Shown: positions 1-10,870 of the stretch, piece after piece | Position numbering within the stretch: the stretch's first letter is position 1 | Layout of the letters: the number at the start of each line of letters is the position of its first letter | NCBI RefSeq assembly: GCF_000001735.4 | Contig: NC_003070.9 | Location: 27,203,971 to 27,267,970, forward strand | Direction of reading: 5' to 3' | DNA length: 64,000 bases | Source of the DNA: Arabidopsis thaliana | Taxonomy: Eukaryota > Streptophyta > Magnoliopsida > Brassicales > Brassicaceae | Position numbers and translations under genes: made by a program | Notes under the pieces: model-generated | The model's input: the letters and a program-made list of their open reading frames with translations, nothing else | The model's database searches: none | What the model was told of the DNA's origin: nothing

Positions 1-3000
1 CGCATTAAACATAGTTTCGATATCCTCACTCGTCGACAGAAGAATCTCTTCATACTTCTCTTCAAAGATGCAGCCAGAACAAAACTTGGGCCACTGAAGA
101 AAACCTTTTATTAGTATATTTGAATAAAGTGAAGTTATATCCAAACATTTACTACATGACTTCTCGAGTTTTGCAAAAACTGATGCCAGGAACAATAGCA
201 CAGGAGGCAGAAGCATGACAAACTGATCATCTGTAATAAGCGCAGAGTCACCCTGTAGTTTACTTAGCATACTAAAGAAAATGTGTCCAAAGACTGACAG
301 ATGCAAGGGACTGGACTCCACAAGATAGAACAATATCTTGGCCCTGCTCATGCTTGCCTGGTTAATGCAATGGATAATAAGGTCTTTAGAAGTTCTCCCA
401 ACAATCTGTGACATTATCACCGTCAACTGGTGAACACTACAATGCTGACTATTTCCCCCCCTGAAAATGCCACTAACGACTTTAAGCAAACAAGTATCTG
501 CCGAAGCCAAACCAAAAGAGGTAGAAAACCTGCATGCCAGGCTATACACTTGCTCAATAATTCTACTGTCATAATTCTTGTCTTCTAATTCCCACAGAAA
601 ATCATAGACCCTTCTCTTAGCAGCAGGCTGGCGTGAATACAATATAAGCATTTCAAAAGCTCCGCCAGCAATATCCAACCCGAAACTGAGAATCGGGCTC
701 GCCAATTCTTCCTCGTAAGTTTTACTCAGCATGGAATGTGCAAGATATAAAAGTTTAAAAGGTGATATAAATTTCAACAAAGCCTGAATTAATTGTGGAT
801 GTTGGAGAAGCGGAGCGTAACTTTGAGAACCAACACAAAGCTCAAACTTGTCTCTGAATACCAAGAGAAGCCTTTCAACCAAGACCTTAAAAGCCATAAT
901 TGACTTATCTGCCCTGAGGTCCCCTTTCCGCTCAATATGACTCTCCTCAAACAAAAAGTTCTCACAAGTAGAAGCCAAGAGATCAAGGATGTGTTGATCT
1001 ATTTCACTAATACCTAGCCTGCCCGCTGTCAGCAACGTTTCTGAAAAAACCTCAACATTCTGCACTCGAGGTAATGTGTCACAATCAGCGGGACTCTCCA
1101 ACAGTGCCATCACAACTGGGTGGGAAAGAACTGTCTGGGGCACTTGATGCTTCAACTTATCTGCAGAAGGTCCAGAAACAAGGTCAAGCTTTGATATTTG
1201 AGAGAACAAGTGCCTCATTAGACGTAAGCAGATCTCAGATTGTTGACAGAGTACCGGGTGTGGTTGAACCTTGTACAATGATCGTATTTGGAAGAGCCAG
1301 AATAGTATTAATCGGATATCTGATTCAATACTATCACTTTTAGGTTGCGAAACTTTAAGCAGTAGTAGCTCTGTTAATCTTGGAAACTCTGGTAAGCAAG
1401 ATATATCCATGCTCATAATTTCATTAAGTAATACTGGAAAAGGAGTCTGCTCTAAGAATACAGAGAATGCAAGAGATTCAATATCAGGAATGTCCATCTT
1501 ACTCTTGATTTTTTCAGTTGTGGATGAGTGGTCAGCAAAATCAATCTCACTATCTACTGTTCCTTCACGGAGATTCCTTGACACAGTAAGTTCCAACCCT
1601 CGCATAAATAAGTCAGGTGATAGCTTTGAAAGGTTTCCGAGGAAGTTTTTCTCTAAAAAGATGATGGACAGTAAAAATGAGAATGATGTTCCGTAGAGAT
1701 CCCAAGAAACTGCCATCACAGAAGCAAAATTCTTCAAAATTGATTCAGGCGTTGCACATATCAATGCAGAAGAAAACGCATTAACGACTCCTCCAACTTC
1801 ATCCGGAGTAATACTTCTCATCAGTCCTTTTATCTCATCAAGAGTGGCAGCAAAAGAAGTGTCAGCAAGTCGACATGTTGTCCTTCCGGAATGCAAGATG
1901 AAAGGTTCTGACAAAGATTGTGTAAAAAGCAGCAACACTCTCAATGGCAACCATTCACATAAAGAATCCTTAGATCCATCAACCACCTCAGACAAAACTG
2001 ACTGGACCAAACATGAGAGTGGTCTGGGATCTACCTACAATATTCAATTAACAGAAAAGGTATTGGTATCGTAAGCGGTGTAAAATAGAACATAAACATA
2101 TCGCATGGTGAGTTATACATATATATATTTATTTATAAAATATGCAGACGTATGTACCTGAGTTTGCAAAATATATTTCAATGAGCTGTAGACGTACAGA
2201 GATACTGCTGACTTGTTTGGTAAAGAATATGCTTGAGATTCAGAATTTAGTAGCTTCACACACTTCTGCAGAATACAAACAATTAGGGGGCTAAAACCAA
2301 TTGATACACCTGCAACAAACACAGAAAAGATACGCCAGTCAATAACCTTGTATGAGATTAAGTTGATTTAAAACATTGCCATAGTTGCAGAGACATTAGA
2401 TAATCATCTTTGTGCAGATAATGAATCTAAAAACAGAAATGGAAAATAATGTATACCTGAATCAACATATATAGGAGCAAGATATTATATATTCATCTAT
2501 ACCGAATCATTGATTTTGAGGGCACAAAATACATATACCTTTTAAATGGGACAAGGAGCTTCTGACAATTGCACATTGCTGGAATAAAGTATTTCCAACA
2601 GCCGTAACTGCATCACATAAAAAGGAGATGACAAATGATGATATGCTCTGAGCCTTAAGAGGTAGTTTAATCTTTCCAACAATTGGTAGAAACAGGAACC
2701 ATGCCTCAATTTCACTTGGATTTATGTCAAATGCACCGGTGCTGCTCATAGATACCCGTGCTAAATTATATGATAGAACCTTCACCTCGTTGTGTGATGA
2801 AAAAAGTAACAAATTTATAAATACATGCAAATGCTTGAACATAAGTGGTGGAATTTTTCTAGGAACTCTCTCAAATTGAGACTTTGGCCTCCAAAAGATG
2901 TACTCATTCAGTAAAGACAACAGAGCTCTCTGCAATTCAGCTGGCATACTTGAAGAACTGCTCAGAAATTTCATGAAGACATCAAACAACCCTTTAGGCA

Positions 3001-5388
3001 CATTAGGCACAGAACGCTGCAAGGATGAAAAACATCTAGTCGTCAAGTACAGATGAGGAGGAACGTCCAAGCCTACTACTAATGCCAAGACATATTAGCA
3101 ATAATAAAATAAAGTAAATCAAATTGACAAAAGAAACTGGGTTAGTAAAGCAAAACCATTTCCTCGAAAATCAAAACTAAGATTCTGACACGGAGGGTTT
3201 AAACAATAAGACACCCTGTTATTAGTTATTACTAAACACAACAAAATGTAATCTATTAACAACAACACAACAAAATTAATAATATGACAGATCAACGTAC
3301 CACATAAATCCCGAGGGTATCCAGGAGCTTTATCTGAAAGAACATCTCTGCTTCATCGACCGAAGCGATAGGCTTAGAACAAAACTCTGAACCCCAAATT
3401 TCTGAAACGATCCCAAGATATTCGTTTTCAGCATCTTCCTGATCTGTCAACTGAGCATCCCCAGTATCCTCTTCCAAAAAGATATTTGTATCAGAACCTA
3501 GCCCACCAATGACCATATCACTAGCCAATTCTTCCAAAACAGCCATCTCAGATGTCTTTAAACGCTTTTTTCTATCTACTAATCCAATATCCAACTCTGC
3601 TTTTCTCTTCAAAGATAGCTTTTGAGACACCTTTAGTACGGTCCATAACACCTGGAAATCTGGGAAAAAACTTATCACCTCACCTATGATATCCCGCTCA
3701 AGAGAAGCCTGAATTTGGTCAACAGAGCAAAGTTTCCAAGCAGTAACAAAAGAATCCCACAGCCTCAGCGTCTCCCAGAGAAATCTCAAAGTCCCATGTT
3801 TCACAAGGAAAACAGAATGGTGCATCCCTCTAGCGATCAACGACTGGCTAAATGGTCGGGGGCATATGCATTTCATGATAGTATGGACCTCTGAACCACC
3901 AGAAGGAGGTTTATCTGGGTTGAGAAAGTCAAAAGAAGATGACATTCTTACAGACGATACCAAATCTGCTGCCAGGGAAATAGATGAAAACCTGCAAAGA
4001 CTTGAGTTACTATCCAGAAAAAAAAGAATGAAAAATAACACTCTTGTACTCTGACGAGGACTAACCAGTAAGGTGATGTAAAATCTTCCACATTGTATGG
4101 AAATTCATCAAAGAAAGCAGAAGCTAAAGACGGTCTACCCCTAATAATGGCTAAAAGCAAATCCCTGGGATAACCAGTTTCTGTAGCTTTCAAGCTCTTC
4201 ATGAGGGCAAGTAGTCGTTTTATATTGCCTTTTCTGTATGCATCTGGCATCAATCCATTAGAGGGGTCTGTACAAACTTTAACAAGAACATCATAGGCCA
4301 ACTCATTCACAATCCCACCATCCTCTCTTTCTGAAATGATGACTAGCTGCTCTAGTGTTTTGGGTCCAAAGAGAGCACTCATAAGCCGAGGACTAAGCGA
4401 TGATTCTTGAACAAGGATCTTGTCTTTCAAGGTAGACAAGACAGAAGCCAGAGTGTCGTCATCGTCTTCCTCAAGGCCTTGTAGGAGTTGAGAATAGAGT
4501 TGCTTCTTCTCTAAGATAGACTTTAATAAGGAAGGCTTCCCAACTTGAAGGAATGATATTGCAAATTCAACAAAAGCCCGCCTCGGTGCCTGTTTTGGGA
4601 AACCATGAAAATCAAATGTCCTAGCCATTTCTGATGCCATGCCTGGACCACGTCTAACGATAGAAGCCAAGAGTGAAAGTGCGGCATTCTGTAAACGTTT
4701 TGTGTTGGATAATGCTTTGTAAATGTCTAACAGTTTTTTTTCGATAAGTAACCTACAAAACTGGTCAAGAGCTCTTCCAATATCAGAAGATTTTCCCTCT
4801 GGATGACTCAAAATGGTCTGGATAAGCGAGAATATATAGGAAAGTCCTTGTTTTCCATGATGAAGATTCCATGCCTCGAGAAGCTCAGTAAAGTTGGGTG
4901 AGCTCTGGAAATAAAGACGCAACAAATCGCTGCCAGTTTCTCCCTTTAATAACTTAACAAAATCTTTTGCAGTATCAGAGCAAAGCTTAAACTCATGTAA
5001 GCAAATATTATGCAACAATTGCCTGAGTTTAGCTTCAAGGGATGGTCTGAAAGCCATCACAGGGACCTTAAGATAACTATTCAGAGCATCATCAGCATAC
5101 TTGTGCTCCTGGAAAAACTCATTACCTGCAACAGAATTCAGAAACACAGCAGACAAATTATTCAATCCAGCCCACACTGTCACGTTGAGGATTAAAACTA
5201 CCCACACAAACAAGAGCAAATATACTAAAGGAATAATCAAGCTCAGTCATCAGCTAGAAAAGATAATAATTGACCCAGAGATTCCACCAAATAACGGTTT
5301 TTCTTCTCGGTAGGAAAAAACAAACAGAAATCTTCTAAACATCTTAATTCGTACCTTGATCTTCCAAGTCTGATGTTGATTCCACCAT
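1..5388 (-). CDS. URB1: URB1/Npa1-type nucleolar pre-ribosomal-associated protein, 5' part (truncated by window edge)
   Basis: Large nucleolar scaffold of the Urb1/Npa1 family, which acts in early 60S subunit assembly. The window holds about 1,522 residues; the 3' end runs off the left edge. I place the start at 5388 (peptide MVESTSDLEDQ) because its short exon splices in frame to the next one. Exons read from splice sites: 5388-5355, 5176-4066, 3991-3297, 3078-2539, 2309-2158 and 2034-1. The 3297/3078 junction has three possible acceptors three bases apart. The protein is alpha-helical and leucine-rich, with armadillo/HEAT-like character and no membrane segment. An acidic stretch near 3400-3480 (EEDTGDAQLTDQEDAENE) follows a basic KRKAELDIGLVDRKKRLK segment that could be a nuclear signal. 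The family call rests on recognition of overall sequence character and locus; it has not been searched. Long open frames on the plus strand at 1074-2074 are antisense shadows. Confidence 0.8.
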
Positions 5389-5651
5389 TAAAAGGAGCTT
5401 CCTCTAGGACAAGAAGTCGGGTACTTGTGTCGTGTCAGAGCTGAACGTAGTAGGTCATATATGTATGCCATTCAATTTATTTTGCCTCCAACCGGTTTGA
5501 CATTAACCGAGTGCTCTCACAATGGGCCGAGCCGAAACCTTTTGTGATTGGGCCATGTGAACTGTGAAGTCCAAATCACAATACACTTTAATTATTCCTT
5601 TCATTTTTGCTATTCTTTGGACAAAGTATTCGTCTCATTGAAACAAAACAA

Positions 5652-5757
5652 GAAAATGTACTTAAAAACCGCGTAAGTCAAATTCATGATCAAAATCCAA
5701 AGCAAAAGATTGAGAATAGAAGAGAGTAATCCAATACCTGAAGTGAACAGCTACAAA
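5652..5757 (-). repeat. Duplicated fragment of ERO1 exon 1/intron 1
   Basis: About 106 bases here match 10277-10386, the end of ERO1 exon 1 plus the first part of its intron 1. Both copies have the same orientation. The best-conserved part is a 21-base identical run (5737-5757 versus 10366-10386) that includes the ERO1 exon 1 end and the splice donor; a 16-base block ending in TTGAGAAT (read on +) also matches. Small indels separate the copies. Similarity stops just inside the exon, so no coding function is kept. It lies downstream of the HARBI1-like stop and upstream of the URB1 start. Confidence 0.75.
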
Positions 5758-5919
5758 AAATTATACGTTCATATTAAATTATCTGGTTCACATTCTAAGC
5801 CGTAAACTGCATACTGAAACAGATGTACATTGTACACACAAAAGAAAACAGCAGAAACCACAATTTACAAGATAAGGCTAAAACAAACAAACAAAAACGC
5901 TTCTTGCAACTTTTCGATT

Positions 5920-7152
5920 TCATCTTAGTGAACTCACTCGGCTTAGGTTCTCAGCGATAGCATCTCTGATCCTCTTCGACTCTCTATATGCTTCTCCTTC
6001 GAAACTCCGAGTCTCCTCCTCCTTATCATCATCTTTTCTCATCTCACCATTATCACCAGCTTCACAACCATTCACACATTCCTCCACTGAATCATCATCA
6101 TCACCAGAATTCACAAGAAAATTATGCAACAAGCAACCCGTAGTTATGACAAACGGCATAAACTCGATTGTCTCTGGTTTCCATTTCTTATCAAGAATCC
6201 GCCACCGAGCTCGAACCTTAGCAAACGCAATCTCAACACTATGCAATCCAGTGTGTACTACATTGTTGAATTCTTCTCTAAAACTCTCCTCGTCTGAAGT
6301 CAAATCATAAGGTGTAACAAGCCACGGCAATAAAGGAAGACAAGAATCTCCCAATATGTAACGAGGAACCAATACTCCATTTCCAAGTTTAGTCGGAGCT
6401 CCACTGAGAACTTCCTCTGCAATTGAAAAAAGCTTCGTCTGTCTAAAAATAGCTTCTGGTTTCATAGTACTTGGCCAACCAGCTGAGATATCAACGAATC
6501 TGCCATTGGAATCAACCAATGCTTGAACCAAGATCGAACCTTTAGCACCAAGAAGCTTTCCTTTAACCTCAAACCTCCCGAATCCGACAACACCGTAGCA
6601 ATTCGGAAGCAGATTAGGTGAAAAATCGGGTTTAGGATCATCAAGTTGTTGACTTAATTTCTCATTGATGAGTTTGCAGACAGTGAAGAAAGAGCGTGAA
6701 GCTTGGGAAGTGGAATCAAACCCGAATCTGTGAACGAGACACTCGTAAGAAGCACCGTGAGCGAGACGGAAGATTGTGGCAGCGAAGGAAGGAAGCGAAG
6801 AATGGGAGAGGATAGAGTAGAGACTGAAGAAGGTGGATTTTGACATTCGGAAATAAAGACACCAGCGAGGATCATCTTCGTCTTCTGTGGCGGAGGTTAA
6901 GAAGCGGTTGAACCACGTGGTGGTGGTGATGGCGGAGGAGGAGGAAGAAGGGGAAGGTGAGATTGGGAGAGATGAGATTAGGGATTCAAGGCGGAGGGTC
7001 TGTGATGGTGAGAGGAAGAGATCGTTGGCTTGGAGAAAAGAGTTTGTTACGGCGGCAGCGGAAGAGAGACGGCGCAGTAATGGGTCTTTTAGACCAAGTT
7101 TGTCGGATACATTTGTTGGGTTTCTGTCGGATTTTCGTTTTCCGGCTACCAT
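5920..7152 (-). CDS. HARBI1-like / PIF-Harbinger transposase-derived nuclease-family protein (domesticated)
   Basis: Intronless 410-aa protein of the PIF/Harbinger transposase-derived family (DDE_Tnp_4-like). Residues 1-95 are low-complexity and Ser-rich. The nuclease-like core is about residues 95-348. In this family the first catalytic Asp normally follows a GVV/GVI segment; here that segment reads CYGVVGFGRF, so position 190 is Gly. The usual HD motif after the WPG/WPS segment is replaced by KPE (residues 231-233). GDS with Asp269 and the HSVEIAF segment with Glu307 are kept. The tail (351-380) is acidic. I see no terminal inverted repeats and the frame is intact, so I infer a domesticated, catalytically dead host gene rather than an active transposon. 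The start is the first in-frame ATG. A possible splice donor lies at 5937-5932 near the C-terminus (see findings). Confidence 0.85.
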   Translation of the reverse strand: MVAGKRKSDRNPTNVSDKLGLKDPLLRRLSSAAAVTNSFLQANDLFLSPSQTLRLESLISSLPISPSPSSSSSAITTTTWFNRFLTSATEDEDDPRWCLYFRMSKSTFFSLYSILSHSSLPSFAATIFRLAHGASYECLVHRFGFDSTSQASRSFFTVCKLINEKLSQQLDDPKPDFSPNLLPNCYGVVGFGRFEVKGKLLGAKGSILVQALVDSNGRFVDISAGWPSTMKPEAIFRQTKLFSIAEEVLSGAPTKLGNGVLVPRYILGDSCLPLLPWLVTPYDLTSDEESFREEFNNVVHTGLHSVEIAFAKVRARWRILDKKWKPETIEFMPFVITTGCLLHNFLVNSGDDDDSVEECVNGCEAGDNGEMRKDDDKEEETRSFEGEAYRESKRIRDAIAENLSRVSSLR

Positions 7153-7212
7153 AGCTTTCTCCGATTAGTGAGACTGAGATCAATTAGTTTGGAAAGGCAG
7201 CAGTTTTAGACA

Positions 7213-7529
7213 AAAGATGGACTGACCAATTTCGTTAATAGTGCATTTGGGTTGTTCGGTTTGGTTCGATCCAAATCGGAATTTTAGAATTTTGGGTTAT
7301 TTCAAAGGATGTTAAAATGGGCTGAAGATTTAGGGCCGGGCCAAGTCCGTTAAAACACTAATTAAAGCAAAGGAGTGGATTTTGGGCTAAGAAACGGTTT
7401 TGCTTAAAAGGTTTCGGGCTAAAGTATAATTAAAGATGGACGGACCAATTTAGTTAAGAGTGCACTCTCTTTCTGACCAATTTAGTTAAGTGGGCTTTTG
7501 GGATTCGATCCAAATCGGAAATTTTTATG
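7213..7529. repeat. Local imperfect duplication upstream of the HARBI1-like gene
   Basis: A block at 7213-7290 (GATGGACTGACCAATTTCGT ... TTCGATCCAAATCGGAA) recurs at 7432-7529, where its first half (GACCAATTTAGTTAAG) is itself present twice. The order of sub-blocks is the same. Copies have diverged by several substitutions. The interval between contains GGGCCGGGCC-type site II-like sequence. It lies in the promoter region of the HARBI1-like gene. Confidence 0.6.
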
Positions 7530-8068
7530 TTTAGTGGTATGTCCCCAATGCAGAGAGAGAGCTTCTTTTATGTTTGCTTGCTACTAGTTTCTTCTTCATT
7601 ATGCATTTTCAGTTGATGATTTTTCAAAATCAAAAGATTTATGCAGTCAAGAAACTTTTGTCCAAGGTATGCCACTATATGTTGATTCTTCAAACAAGTT
7701 TTTACACTATAAAACTTTGCTGTTGATTCTTCAAACTTTGCTTGACTGAACTAATAGTATGTTATCTTTCACGGCGATACGGAAGAGGCGTTGGGCTCAA
7801 CAGACAACAGACATGGTCAGGGATCATCAAAAGCTTTGTTTCATGAATATCAAGGCATCAATGAAATGGTATGATTGTATGAATTTTTTCTTCTGTGTCA
7901 GTATAGATTAGTTACCTCAAGAATCTCTATTTCTTTTATCTGTTTTACAAAAAATCTTTTCTCTATAATGATTTTTTTTTCCTTAATTCGTTACAACAAT
8001 GACTATCCATCCTAGGCTTGTATAGATTGACCATGAATGCCTAAAAGCTGGATAGTTCGTTGTGTAAC
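7530..8068. other. Intergenic, no supported gene
   Basis: The stretch between the promoter repeat and the ERO1 stop. It has a short plus-strand open frame around 7760-7890 (reading TAIRKRRWAQQTTDMVRDHQ) that I do not recognise and that lacks a convincing start or length. The right part is the ERO1 3' untranslated region. Confidence 0.5.
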
Positions 8069-10536
8069 TCACCAGAATGAGACAGCTAAATCCCATATTC
8101 TTCTTAATCTTGCAGGTTTAGCTGATACTTTGGCTATCTGATCCTCCATTAGCCGCTCCACGTCAGGACTCATATCGTGGACCATTTTAACCGACTCGGA
8201 GAGACGGTTGAGCAAATTCACCAGTGCAATCACCTCATTCCGTTGCAGTTGCAGCTGAAAAACATGAAAATAATCTCAGGTCAGTGACACCTCCATACAA
8301 AACTACGCAGATAGATGTTTGAGAAACTCACTGTTTGGTCACCAATGTCTTGATTTCCAACAGAGAAGAGAATTTTCAATGCTGTCCCAAGACCCTGAAC
8401 CTGAAGTTTCCCCCAAAGTCGGCATTTTTCACAACCTACGCAATCCATTAGTGCACTGTAACACATACATTACTAAGATGTATTACTACTACCGCTCTCT
8501 CTACATTTGCCAAAAGAACATATTCAAATTTTCGAGAAAAAAATGAGGTGAACCTTATATTTCTGAATTGTTTCTGAATCTGCTGTTTCAGTTCTGGTCC
8601 ACTTTGACCTTGCCACAGTTTAGCTTCATCAAACGGAACAGGACAAGCTGTTTGGAGTTTCGGACTATACAACAACTGTTTGATCAAGGATTGTGTTTTC
8701 AGATCTTCAGCATGGTTTCCTGTGTCATACTCTGCCTGCTCCAAGTATGCTGTTGCCTGAATAAAACATTGTAAGAAGTCAGTCCTAAAGACTAATAGAT
8801 TGATTATTCAGAGACACATGTCAGTCCTAAAGACTAATAGACTAAGAAGTTGCTCACTTTAGTAACAGCACGTAGCACAAAGAGATACGTGAAGTACATA
8901 TTTCTGACACGATCTGGATGTCTAAGAATACGATCGTACATCAGCTCAATGTTCTGTCCCCACTGTATTTCAAAAGAAATTACATGTCAACCAAGACCAT
9001 AATACATTCATGTAGAGAGACTTGTCAATCTTTTGCTCAGAAACACAAACCTGGTTTCTAGACTCATCAAGAAGATAATCAGCAGCTATGTGCATCGAGA
9101 TTGAAGAATGAAGACCGGATATCAATTTGTACAAAACTTTTTTCTCTGGACAAGTCTCCCCAGATGAATCTACAAAAACCACTTACATTTCAACATACAA
9201 CATAATACAAGTCTTTGTTCACAATATGGTACTGAAGGAAAAACTTACATTTTGGACAGTTCTCTGAATATATGGAGTCCCAAATCCTTCTAGCTGAAGG
9301 TCCAGTATAACCAGTATACCGTTCGGGGTTTAACTGAAGATTAACATAACTCATCTCACCTGTACATAAGTGTCAATTCAAATCATCAAATTCTCTTTCT
9401 ATAAGCATTCGCTATAGCATATATCCAAAGAAGAACTCCCTAGAGCATTGTTTTGGTAACTACATACCACTATCTGTGTCATCGTCATGCGTCCATGGAT
9501 TCTTGGTTTCGACCCATCCTCTGAATGCTCTGTTATCTATAGTACGGTCAACAGCTCCCTGAGGTTTTCCCTCTTGACACTTGAGATCATCAGAAGGAAG
9601 ACCTGGGACAAATGGCTTTTTAAATGGTTCTGGAAACTCATTCTCTGGACATTCACAGACACTGCAATCACGCAAACGACACATTCCATCGTCTGGCCAG
9701 AATGGGCAGTCACACCATAGTTTAACCTACCCAACATTTAAAAAAAAAACAGCCAGCCAAAAGTCACTAACTACACTACAGAACACAACTTCATAGTTTT
9801 TCGACATAATCGGATTCTAAAGCATCTCACTGACCTTATAGTACCGGAAAAATGGAGTTGTGACGAGATCTTGAAGCAAAGGATTCAAAACCTCAGTGTT
9901 GAGATTGTCAACTGTTTCATAATCACAGCAACAGTCCTCAATCATACCTTTGTATTTACCTGTTTTCTGTATAATATCCCAAAGGAAAATCAGAAAGACG
10001 AAAAAATCAAATCCTGATCAATACAATTAAGTCCACTGAAAGAGTGAATCTTACAACAACATTGATAATCACACATCCTGCAATAAATCAGTGGCACATT
10101 TCAGGGACAACGATTCAAAGCTTTCGCTCAACAATGTCATCAAAAGATTCAATTTTTATTACCCTGAATCCATTGGCTAAACAATGTGATCAAAAAGATT
10201 CAATATTTATTATCATGAATCCATAAGATAACAAATATCCACAATTTTTCTCAATACCCAACAAACTTAACATCACGAAAATGTACTTGAGAATCTTAAA
10301 GTCAAATTCTTTCATCTGTGATCAAAGCAAAAAGATTGAGAATTTAAGAGAGTAGAATCAAAAACCTGAAGTGAACAGCTACAAGAATTTCGATCGCTGA
10401 AGAAGAAACCGACATTGGAATTCGTCCTAGAGCTCACAGCAACTGCCAAAAACACGACAACCAAAGTCGCTAAAGGCCATCGCCATGTTTTTCTCTTCTT
10501 TTCGCTCTCTTCTTCTTTGATTGCGCCTTTTCCCAT
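8069..10536 (-). CDS. ERO1: Endoplasmic reticulum oxidoreductin 1 (thiol oxidase)
   Basis: FAD-dependent thiol oxidase that re-oxidises protein disulfide isomerase in the ER lumen using oxygen. Nine coding exons: 10536-10366, 9966-9835, 9726-9468, 9359-9249, 9169-9051, 8962-8858, 8756-8554, 8455-8332 and 8254-8069, giving 469 aa. Exon 1 encodes a basic N-terminus and one membrane segment ([14 protein letters not shown]), the type II anchor of plant ERO1. Exon 2 has a Cys cluster ([15 protein letters not shown]); exon 3 has the [11 protein letters not shown] segment expected to carry the shuttle cysteines. The active-site CxxC lies in exon 8 as CVGCEKC, followed by RLWGKLQ. The C-terminus ends [12 protein letters not shown] before TGA. 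All splice sites are GT-AG. Intron 1 carries a 50-bp tandem duplication. The family is a target of the unfolded-protein response; promoter motifs are listed separately. Confidence 0.97.
10130..10226. repeat. 50-bp tandem duplication inside ERO1 intron 1
   Basis: Copy 1 is 10130-10179 and copy 2 10180-10226. Both read AACAATGTNATCAAAA(A)GATTCAAT, then TTATT, then TGAATCCAT. They differ at a few positions. No coding potential. Confidence 0.75.
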
Positions 10537-10870
10537 TATGACAAATTACAAAAATGGAAATTGAAATGGGACAAATAAATCCTTTTACAAATAAATATAA
10601 AAACACGTTTTTTGAGTCTTCCGGAATTTCTCAAAACCCCATTGTTGTGTTTGTTGTGTCTGAAGTTCGTCTTAAGCAAGCAATGAATGTCATGTAAATG
10701 CGTTACTTTCAATGCTGTATTTTTGACATTTCAGCGCGACGTGGGTTTTGTATAACACGCGCGTGTTGGAGCAGTTTGTTATGGTCTCGTGACGTGCATT
10801 AACCAATAGGATCCATTTGTTCTCGTAGTAATTAACACGTTGCCTTTTCAACGCTTCCCAGTCAACGACC
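10537..10870 (-). promoter_or_regulatory. ERO1 upstream region with ACGTG cores, CCAAT box and 14-bp palindrome
   Basis: Within 340 bases upstream of the ERO1 start there are ACGTGG at 10739-10744, TGACGTG at 10790-10796 and CCAAT at 10803-10807, plus a perfect 14-bp palindrome AACACGCGCGTGTT at 10754-10767. ACGTG next to CCAAT suits bZIP plus NF-Y binding of the ER-stress type, but spacing and orientation do not fit the classical CCAAT-N9-CCACG element. The CGCG palindrome contains the CAMTA-type core. Motif presence is seen; function is inferred. Confidence 0.5.

Noticed and set aside
1074..2074. Plus-strand open frames of up to 141 codons
   Set aside because: They are antisense to the continuous URB1 exon 2034-1, whose minus-strand translation reads as a coherent leucine-rich protein.
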